DNA of 5,192 bases, taken from NCBI GenBank assembly GCA_934776915.1, contig CAKVNA010000070.1, positions 1 through 5,192 on the forward strand, written 5' to 3'. The notes under the pieces are model-generated. The model was not told the origin of the DNA. It ran no database searches and was given only the letters and a program-made list of their open reading frames with translations. Made by a program: the position numbers and the translations under genes. This stretch comes from an uncultured Clostridia bacterium (lineage in GTDB: Bacteria > Bacillota > Clostridia > Christensenellales > UBA1242). Shown here piece by piece: positions 1 to 4,146 of the stretch (position 1 is the first letter of the stretch; each line of letters begins with the position of its first letter).

Positions 1-51
1 TGGCAAAAGTGGATAGAAAGTAACCCACCCTTGCAAACAAAATATACAAGC

Positions 52-81
52 AAAAAGACTGGAATTTTCCAGTCTTTTTTT
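52..81. terminator. bidirectional rho-independent terminator
   Basis: Inverted repeat GACTGGAA (57-64) / TTCCAGTC (67-74), flanked on the left by an A tract (52-56) and on the right by seven T (75-81). It therefore looks like an intrinsic terminator on both strands. It lies about 30 nt past the stop codon of the minus-strand repeat-protein gene and would end that transcript. The same hairpin could also end a plus-strand gene lying to the left of the window. The stem may have a 2-nt or, more realistically, a 4-nt loop. Confidence 0.85.
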
Positions 82-111
82 ATCGTCATACAAAACAAAT
101 CACCAGTTTCT

Positions 112-1419
112 TTATTCGTCATACAGATAAATCATCTGAACTTGAATATCTTTGTATGTTCCATTGTAAACGCTTGTTGCACGAATTGTAAATGTGAAAT
201 ACATTCTCAACGGTTCCTTTACTCCGTCAGAATCAATATATGAAACACCCGATAAATAATGATGCAACCAAATTATAGAGCTTGTTGTTTCGCCAGTTAC
301 TTTGTCTGCATATTCTGATTCTGTTTGCTTTGTTTGGAATAGCACATCAGATGTGCTACTCTTTACAAATCTCTGATTTGAATAATCACTATCATTACGA
401 ATGCTTTCAAAATCTTCTGAGCCAGCTTTTATACTTAATTTGGTGCATTGTAATGTCCACCTGCCACCGCCACCACCAAGATTGAGTTTTATCCACCCTG
501 ATTTGTAGGTGCTATCCCCCGGAGAAACAGAAACCGTGCTTGTGCTTGTAGTTAATGTAGTTGGTATTGCAGTCCACTTGGCATAAAGTGTTGCACCACT
601 GTCTGTTGTCCATGCTCTAAGACCTGTACCAGAAGCATTGTAATATTGCGTTCCAGATCCGTTTGTGCTGGTATAATAACCTCCAAATGTATAGCCTGCA
701 CGGGTTGGAACAGATATATTTGGTACAGTTGTGTTGTAAGTTGCTGTTGCCGTTGCAGAGCCACCACTTCCCGATTGTCTATTAAAAGTCAATGTGTATG
801 TTTTTGCACTTCTTGTCCAAGTGGCGTAAATATAAACTGATGAGTAATATGTTTCACTCATTGTCCATGAAGAGGAGGCTGAATTTATTGTTGCAATGAG
901 TGTGCCACTTGTAGAATTCCCCGAATAAATCTTTATATTAGATAGCAAATAGTTATAACCAGTCGCACTTCCGCTTGAAGATATTGAAATGCTACTAGCA
1001 AAAGTACCGCTTGAAGGAACAGAAATAATTGAACCAGTGAGATTTGTTCCGCTTGTTATTGTATATGTTTTTGCACTCCAACTTGCAGTTAAGGTTGTGT
1101 TGCCGACTGTTTTGTATTGCGTGCTGCTTGATATTGCAGAACCTCCCGCAAACCAACCCGAAAAGTCATACCCCGTTCTAGTTGGAGTTGGAAGCGTACC
1201 ATAATTGTCACCAAGTTTTATGTTTTTGCTTGCAGTGTCGCAAGTTCCGCCATTTGGGTCAAAAGTCGCAGTGTATGTTGGGCGGTTGTAAGTTACAGTC
1301 ACATTTGAAGAAGCCCTTTGAGCAGTCGCACCATAAATGATTATGCACAATAACGCCATAACAAGCGTGTAATTTATGCATAACATCCAAATTCTCACCT
1401 TCTCCCAAAATCTTCTCAT
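112..1419 (-). CDS. InlB B-type (Listeria-Bacteroides) repeat surface protein
   Basis: A 435-residue exported protein; its role is unknown, but such repeats form beta-rich stalks in cell-surface and secreted proteins, often linked to adhesion. The N-terminus has basic residues (R2, R3, K7, R9), then a hydrophobic stretch at about 11-29, with a possible signal peptidase site after A31-T32-A33; it could instead remain as a membrane anchor. Three modules begin with TYTxT: 48-115 (canonical, with FDPNGG and GYDFSGW), 118-201 (atypical), 207-282 ([13 protein letters not shown]). A five-glycine run (315-319) starts the unrecognised C-terminal domain (about 296-435). There is no LPXTG sorting signal; the protein ends MIYLYDE. 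The ATG at 1419 is chosen because TAGGGG sits 5 nt upstream. The longer frame from 1476 would begin inside the promoter -35 box. The gene is transcribed from its own promoter downstream of two regulator genes and ends before the terminator at 52-81. Confidence 0.85.
   Translation of the reverse strand: MRRFWEKVRIWMLCINYTLVMALLCIIIYGATAQRASSNVTVTYNRPTYTATFDPNGGTCDTASKNIKLGDNYGTLPTPTRTGYDFSGWFAGGSAISSSTQYKTVGNTTLTASWSAKTYTITSGTNLTGSIISVPSSGTFASSISISSSGSATGYNYLLSNIKIYSGNSTSGTLIATINSASSSWTMSETYYSSVYIYATWTRSAKTYTLTFNRQSGSGGSATATATYNTTVPNISVPTRAGYTFGGYYTSTNGSGTQYYNASGTGLRAWTTDSGATLYAKWTAIPTTLTTSTSTVSVSPGDSTYKSGWIKLNLGGGGGRWTLQCTKLSIKAGSEDFESIRNDSDYSNQRFVKSSTSDVLFQTKQTESEYADKVTGETTSSIIWLHHYLSGVSYIDSDGVKEPLRMYFTFTIRATSVYNGTYKDIQVQMIYLYDE
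574..801 (-). repeat. InlB/Flg_new-type protein repeat, module 3
   Basis: Encodes residues 207-282. It opens with TYTLTFNRQ, carries [12 protein letters not shown] in the middle and closes LYAKW, all recognisable B-repeat signatures. The opening DNA (tatgtttttgcact on the plus strand) is shared with the start of module 2, consistent with ancestral duplication, but the modules are otherwise well diverged. Confidence 0.75.
817..1068 (-). repeat. divergent beta module 2 of the repeat protein
   Basis: Encodes residues 118-201. It begins TYTIT and ends YIYATW like its neighbours, but lacks the FxxxGG and GYxFxGW core. Instead it is rich in serine and has [14 protein letters not shown] in the middle. 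It may be a diverged B-repeat or a different beta-sandwich module inserted between two B-repeats. Only the boundary motifs support the repeat relationship. Confidence 0.5.
1075..1278 (-). repeat. InlB/Flg_new-type protein repeat, module 1
   Basis: Encodes residues 48-115 of the surface protein. It has the hallmarks of the Listeria-Bacteroides repeat: TFDPNGG near the start, GYDFSGW in the middle and LTASW at the end. This is a typical unit of about 70 residues and is the clearest evidence for the family assignment. Confidence 0.85.
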
Positions 1420-1424
1420 TTTTT

Positions 1425-1430
1425 CCCCTA
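1425..1430 (-). promoter_or_regulatory. ribosome binding site that fixes the repeat-protein start
   Basis: TAGGGG lies 5 nt upstream of the ATG at 1419. It selects MRRFWEKV as the true N-terminus. This gives a short basic region right before the hydrophobic export segment, as expected for a signal peptide. Confidence 0.85.
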
Positions 1431-1447
1431 AATTATTATCTGCATAA

Positions 1448-1476
1448 AGTTTATTTTTAACACGCCAAATTGTCAA
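1448..1476 (-). promoter_or_regulatory. sigma-70/SigA promoter of the repeat-protein gene
   Basis: On the minus strand TTGACA (1471-1476) is followed by 17 nt and then TAAACT (1448-1453). The -35 is a perfect consensus, the spacing optimal and the -10 has two mismatches. Transcription should start near 1441, giving a leader of about 20 nt that carries the ribosome binding site. The repeat protein can therefore be expressed independently of the XRE genes upstream. Confidence 0.8.
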
Positions 1477-1478
1477 GA

Positions 1479-1512
1479 GAAAAAATGTAACAATGTCATT
1501 TTACATACTTTT
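1479..1512. terminator. AT-rich hairpin after the XRE genes: weak terminator or operator
   Basis: ATGTAA (1485-1490) and TTACAT (1501-1506) form an inverted repeat with a 10-nt centre that can pair further (AAT/ATT around GAC, with one bulge). A T run follows in both orientations (six A at 1480-1485, six T near 1510-1514). On the minus strand it would lie about 30 nt past the second XRE stop codon and could partly terminate that operon. It also sits directly upstream of the -35 box of the repeat-protein gene, so a regulator-binding palindrome is equally possible. Confidence 0.45.
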
Positions 1513-1533
1513 TTCCGATATTTTATACTATAT

Positions 1534-1857
1534 TTACTTATTGCCCTTTATGTAATTTTGCATAATTGCAAGAATTGATTGTTTTTCGCTCGCAGATAGA
1601 TATTTCCAATTTTCAAATAATTCTTTTGTGTCCGAAGTGACTGCTACAATTTGTTCACCAGATAAATCGGCAAAAAATTCTGCAAGTGTTATTCCGAATG
1701 CATCACACACGCTTTGAAGTGCTGGAATAGTAGGGACAGTCTTCCCGCTCATCCAACGAATAAAAGTCTGTTGAGAAAGACCAGTTTCTTGACTTAGTCT
1801 ATAAAAAGTCCACCCTTTCGCAACTCTCATCATGTCAATTTTTCTACAAATATCCAT
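1534..1857 (-). CDS. XRE-family HTH transcriptional regulator (second of a tandem pair)
   Basis: A 107-residue cytoplasmic DNA-binding protein. The N-terminal Cro/C1-type helix-turn-helix covers about residues 4-62: FYRLSQETGLS (18-28) is the second helix, QQTFIRWMSGK (29-39) the recognition helix, and VPTIPALQSVCDAFGITLAEFF the rest of the five-helix fold. The tail (about 79-104) contains LSASEKQSILAIM, closely like the tail of the neighbouring regulator, and may mediate dimerisation. The ATG at 1857 has AGTAGGA ending 6 nt upstream, a site that overlaps the TAG stop of the preceding gene, so translation is probably coupled. The target is unknown; its own operon, the downstream repeat-protein gene and the divergent SLOG gene are candidates. 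No protease or ligand domain is present. Confidence 0.88.
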   Translation of the reverse strand: MDICRKIDMMRVAKGWTFYRLSQETGLSQQTFIRWMSGKTVPTIPALQSVCDAFGITLAEFFADLSGEQIVAVTSDTKELFENWKYLSASEKQSILAIMQNYIKGNK

Positions 1858-1865
1858 AAAAAATC

Positions 1866-2165
1866 CTACTTTAATTTTTTAATAAGTTCCATGATTGTTT
1901 GCTTATTTTCTTCCGAAAGCGATTTAAAATCGTTAAATTCCTTTACATCTTTTTCAGATATAAATGGGCAAAAGAATTCCGTTGTCGAAACATTTAAAAT
2001 ATCTAAAATTTCTAGCAGACAATCAACTGTCAAATCAATTTCACCACTTTGAACTCTATAAAAATATGTTTTGGCATGTCCTAGTTCCAATCCTATTTTA
2101 TAAGCAGAGATATTTCTCCTTCCCATAAAGTAACCAATTCTGTCAAGAATTTCTTGTTTTGTCAT
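1866..2165 (-). CDS. XRE-family HTH transcriptional regulator (first of a tandem pair)
   Basis: A 99-residue probable DNA-binding protein with a Cro/C1-type helix-turn-helix in residues 4-66. SAYKIGLELGHA (20-31) is the second helix, KTYFYRVQSGE (32-42) the recognition helix, and LTVDCLLEILDILNVSTTEFF completes the domain. The tail (76-99) with LSEENKQTIMELIKKLK resembles the tail of the next regulator, so the two look like diverged paralogues. The ATG at 2165 is supported by AGAGGG, 8 nt upstream. It is the first gene of the pair, 8 nt ahead of the second, and diverges from the SLOG gene across a 147-nt promoter region. The family often autoregulates, but no operator is evident. The role is inferred from the fold alone. 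Confidence 0.87.
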   Translation of the reverse strand: MTKQEILDRIGYFMGRRNISAYKIGLELGHAKTYFYRVQSGEIDLTVDCLLEILDILNVSTTEFFCPFISEKDVKEFNDFKSLSEENKQTIMELIKKLK

Positions 2166-2221
2166 ATCTATTTCCCTCTAAAGCTAGAGTAACAAAAATA
2201 TCTTCGTCAATATTCCCTCTT

Positions 2222-2249
2222 ATCGTATATTGTTTGTTTTTATTTACAA
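2222..2249 (-). promoter_or_regulatory. possible promoter of the XRE pair
   Basis: On the minus strand TTGTAA (2244-2249), 16 nt, then TACGAT (2222-2227). Both hexamers are imperfect. A second candidate is TTGACG (2205-2210) with an 18-nt spacer and a poor -10, TAGCTT (2181-2186). The first interleaves with the plus-strand promoter of the SLOG gene, so the two transcription units would compete for polymerase. Confidence 0.4.
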
Positions 2250-2262
2250 TTTATGTTATTAT
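2234..2262 (+). promoter_or_regulatory. extended -10 promoter of the SLOG gene
   Basis: TTGTTT (2234-2239), 17 nt, then TATTAT (2257-2262), preceded by TGT at 2254-2256, which makes an extended -10. Transcription would begin near 2269, leaving a leader of about 44 nt before the ATG at 2313. The leader holds a small inverted repeat, TGTAA (2286-2290) / TTACA (2296-2300), just upstream of the ribosome binding site. Confidence 0.65.
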
Positions 2263-2300
2263 CTATTACATATTTCGTAACTTTGTGTAAATATATTACA

Positions 2301-2307
2301 AAAGGGG
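2301..2307 (+). promoter_or_regulatory. ribosome binding site that fixes the SLOG start
   Basis: AAAGGGG ends 5 nt before the ATG at 2313. It favours this start over the in-frame ATG at 2253, which lacks such a site, would add a hydrophobic stretch foreign to the family, and lies upstream of the predicted transcription start. Confidence 0.85.
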
Positions 2308-2312
2308 TATAT

Positions 2313-2750
2313 ATGAATACAGTTTGTTTCGCAGGACACTCGTTGGAGTTTAGGTGCGTTGGGGTTGAAGATAAGGTGAAAGAAGTTGTTGAGGTGTTGA
2401 TAAAAGAGGGATATACAATATTTTTTGACGGCAACAGAGGTGCATTTGATAATTTGTGTGCAAATGTAGTTGCTGGGCTTAAGAGCAAATATCCAAGCGT
2501 TAAGTTATATCGAGTTGTATGTTCTGTTCCATCAAAAAAAGAACAAGACAACTTAATGCCTTGTTTTGATGGGTTTGTTTCGGCTGGGCTTGAAAAGGTT
2601 TATCCAAAACAGCTTATTTTAAAGAGAAATAGGTGGATTGTTGACAACAGCGACATTGTTGTGTGTCACATTGAAAACACTTGCCGTAGCGGGGCGAGTA
2701 AAACGGTCGATTATGCCATTCGCTCTGGCAAAAGGGTTATTTATATATAA
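2313..2750 (+). CDS. SLOG-family (DUF1273-like) Rossmann-type protein
   Basis: A 145-residue soluble protein of the SLOG superfamily, related to DUF1273/YpsA-like proteins and more distantly to lysine-decarboxylase-like and DprA folds that bind nucleotides or nucleotide-derived ligands. Visible motifs: first strand TVCFAGHS (3-10); IFFDGNRGAFDN (36-47), matching the glycine-rich DGxRGxD-type ligand loop; RWIVDNSDIVVCHI (107-120), the typical strand leading to the second site; then SGASKTVDYA (126-135) and GKRVIYI at the C-terminus. Length suits a single-domain member. No catalytic role can be assigned. It stands alone, divergent from two XRE regulators and convergent with an unknown gene, sharing a terminator with it. 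SLOG domains occur in conflict and signalling systems, but no effector partner is seen here, so a defence role is only a hypothesis. Confidence 0.82.
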   Translation: MNTVCFAGHSLEFRCVGVEDKVKEVVEVLIKEGYTIFFDGNRGAFDNLCANVVAGLKSKYPSVKLYRVVCSVPSKKEQDNLMPCFDGFVSAGLEKVYPKQLILKRNRWIVDNSDIVVCHIENTCRSGASKTVDYAIRSGKRVIYI

Positions 2751-2776
2751 AAAAACTCCCGTTGGGGAGCTTTTTA
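2750..2776. terminator. shared terminator of convergent genes
   Basis: CTCCC (2756-2760), loop GTTG, GGGAG (2765-2769), with an A tract before (2749-2755) and five T after (2771-2775). It directly follows the SLOG stop (2748-2750), and its T run contains part of the stop codon of the minus-strand gene (2774-2776). It can thus end transcripts from both sides in under 30 nt. The stem is the same CTCCC/GGGAG as in the terminator at 4118-4146. Confidence 0.85.
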
Positions 2777-3352
2777 CATTTCACGTTCAGAGTCTTGTTT
2801 TTGCGAGAAATGTTTTTCAAGATATTTGATTTTGTTCCACTTCATTTCCATATAACGATAGACTTTTGTGTCAAAGCGTTGTTTGTGCCCCGAAAAATCT
2901 TCAAATTGTTCGTCTTCGTCATTTGTGGAGCCGATGTTTGGGCAACTTTCAATTTGCTTAATAAGCACACATTCTGGGAGGCCTCTCAATTCCCTTTCAG
3001 TTCTTGTTGCCATAATTCTTGATTGAAATTGCCTATATTCTTTTTGGAGTTGTGGAATATAACTGTTTAGATAGTCAATGTATTCTTGCCCATGTTTTTG
3101 TGCCAAAAAATCCATCCACTGGAAAGTCCAATCGTCAATAAATTTTTCTTCGCCGGTTGAGAGATTTCTTTGCACTTGCCAAAATCTGCATGGTTCAATT
3201 TTCCACAAGGTTGTCAAATCGCCGTTTCTTCCGACCATAAGCGAAAGTCCTTTTTTGTTATTAAAAACTGGGAAATTTTTGTCCGATTTGATAAAAGATT
3301 TTTCAATCATAAATTGTGAAACATCTTCATTGTTAAAAGTCCAGTCTGTCAT
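2774..3352 (-). CDS. hypothetical protein, unrecognised
   Basis: A 192-residue protein that I do not recognise. It is hydrophilic, has no signal peptide or membrane segment and should be cytoplasmic. It has seven tryptophans (W4, W50, W58, W75, W79, W172 and nearby aromatics) and several tyrosines. Residues 35-60 look like beta strands (LSLMVGRNGDLTTLWKIEP), 75-120 look helical (from DWTFQWMDFLAQKHG on), an acidic linker with NDEDEQFEDF lies at 144-153, and the charged C-terminus (160-192) looks helical. The ATG at 3352 has GAGGTG 4 nt upstream and a near-consensus promoter, so it is very probably a real expressed gene. It is monocistronic, divergent from the ferritin-like gene and convergent with the SLOG gene. 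No function is proposed. Confidence 0.8.
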   Translation of the reverse strand: MTDWTFNNEDVSQFMIEKSFIKSDKNFPVFNNKKGLSLMVGRNGDLTTLWKIEPCRFWQVQRNLSTGEEKFIDDWTFQWMDFLAQKHGQEYIDYLNSYIPQLQKEYRQFQSRIMATRTERELRGLPECVLIKQIESCPNIGSTNDEDEQFEDFSGHKQRFDTKVYRYMEMKWNKIKYLEKHFSQKQDSEREM

Positions 3353-3373
3353 AATTCACCTCATTACACTAAA

Positions 3374-3401
3374 ATTATACTTTTGTTTGTTGATTTGTCA
3401 A
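3374..3401 (-). promoter_or_regulatory. strong SigA-type promoter of the unknown 192-residue gene
   Basis: On the minus strand TTGACA (3396-3401), 16 nt, then TATAAT (3374-3379). Both hexamers are perfect consensus; the spacer is one base short of optimal. Transcription should start near 3367, giving a very short leader with the GAGGTG ribosome binding site (3357-3362). Confidence 0.88.
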
Positions 3402-3423
3402 GACCTAATTTTTTGTATATAAA
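3395..3423 (+). promoter_or_regulatory. promoter of the ferritin-like gene
   Basis: TTGTCA (3395-3400), 17 nt, then TATAAA (3418-3423). Each hexamer has one mismatch to consensus. Its -35 occupies the same bases as the -35 of the minus-strand promoter, because TTGTCAA reads TTGACAA on the other strand. A further TATAAA at 3426-3431 might serve as an alternative -10. The leader would be about 45 nt. Confidence 0.7.
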
Positions 3424-3475
3424 TGTATAAAATTTTTAAAACCCGCCAAACTAACTATGAAAAAAGGGGGCTATT

Positions 3476-4087
3476 ATGCCAAAAAGTCAAAAGGAATTGA
3501 ACACAAATCTGCTTATTGCACTGCATCAAAACATTCAAACAGCAATGCAATCTATAAACAATGTTATAGAGAAAGTCCAAGACAGCAAACTTAAAAGAGA
3601 ACTTAAGAAACAGTTTAAAAATTATGACGAGTTTAGCGAAAGTTGCGAGGACTTGGCTCAAGCCATGGACATTGAACTGGTGAACAACGGGTTCTTTAAA
3701 AAAGCGAGAATGTGGTTTTCTGTAAACATGGCGACAATGCTTGACAAATCCAATAGAAAGATTGCCAGCGTCAACATTTATGGCACGACTATGGGCGTAA
3801 TTGACCTGATGAGTGTTCTATCTGACTGCCAAAAATGCAAACCCGAACTTGTCTTCTTTGGCAAGCGACTTTTGGAACTTGAAGAAAGCAACATCGAACG
3901 CCTAAAGCCATATATCTTGGTGGAAAACAACAAACCGGGCAGCGAAATTGCAGAACATGGAAAGTCCTCGGGTGCACTTGAAAATGACCATGACAAAGAC
4001 GAGCAATCTTCCCCAACCCACAAACTCTCAAAAACCTCGCCTCACAACAAATCTTACAACGAAAAAAAGCCAGTGAAAAGCAAATAA
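3476..4087 (+). CDS. ferritin-like helical-bundle protein with disordered tail
   Basis: A 203-residue soluble protein. Residues 5-148 read as four amphipathic helices: about 5-34, 37-67, 72-117 (with MWFSVNMATMLDKSNRKIA, then GTTMGVIDL) and 124-148 (LLELEESNIERLKPYI). This matches a family of roughly 145-residue proteins common in Clostridia, with the pattern MNTMLD...IA...GxTMGxxDL...EENNIERLK, thought to adopt a DUF2383/ferritin-like fold. No metal site was verified, so iron or oxidative-stress roles are only inferred. C118 and C121 form a CxxC between the third and fourth helices. Residues 150-203 form a polar, lysine/serine/asparagine-rich tail without hydrophobic core, probably disordered and absent from typical members as I recall them. 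The ATG at 3476 has AAGGGGG 5 nt upstream. Monocistronic, with its own promoter and terminator. Confidence 0.72.
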   Translation: MPKSQKELNTNLLIALHQNIQTAMQSINNVIEKVQDSKLKRELKKQFKNYDEFSESCEDLAQAMDIELVNNGFFKKARMWFSVNMATMLDKSNRKIASVNIYGTTMGVIDLMSVLSDCQKCKPELVFFGKRLLELEESNIERLKPYILVENNKPGSEIAEHGKSSGALENDHDKDEQSSPTHKLSKTSPHNKSYNEKKPVKSK

Positions 4088-4117
4088 AAACTTATAAAAT
4101 TCACAAAACTAAATTGT

Positions 4118-4146
4118 AAAAAAACTCCCAACTGGGAGTTTTTTTT
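4118..4146. terminator. shared terminator of convergent genes
   Basis: ACTCCC (4124-4129), loop AACT, GGGAGT (4134-4139), with seven A before and seven T after (to 4146). It lies 30 nt past the stop of the ferritin-like gene, and the minus-strand stop codon (4145-4147) is built from its T run. It is a strong, symmetrical, bidirectional terminator. Confidence 0.9.

Noticed and set aside
1..30. Possible 3' end of a plus-strand gene left of the window
   Set aside because: Two frames end early (TAG at 14-16, TAA at 21-23) and the terminator at 52-81 would fit, but with five or six codons the frame and the gene cannot be identified.
31..243. 70-residue open frame on the plus strand
   Set aside because: It begins at a TTG without a ribosome binding site, runs through the terminator hairpin and lies antisense to the repeat-protein gene.
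2184..2210. Eight-codon leader peptide (TTG start, AGAGGG 4 nt upstream) ahead of the first XRE gene
   Set aside because: The non-ATG start and tight spacing are weak, and the same bases can be read as a -35 element. There is no attenuator structure to support it.
2166..2312. Defence island built around the SLOG gene
   Set aside because: No effector nuclease, TIR, toxin, nucleotidyltransferase or membrane pore gene adjoins it, and neighbouring units are separated by terminators. SLOG alone is not enough.
2240..2551. 103-residue minus-strand frame opposite the SLOG gene
   Set aside because: It mirrors a well-supported SLOG coding region, has no clear ribosome binding site and shows no recognisable domain.
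3778..4031. Two overlapping minus-strand frames of about 80 residues
   Set aside because: They are antisense shadows of the ferritin-like gene in two frames, with no promoter and no ribosome binding site.
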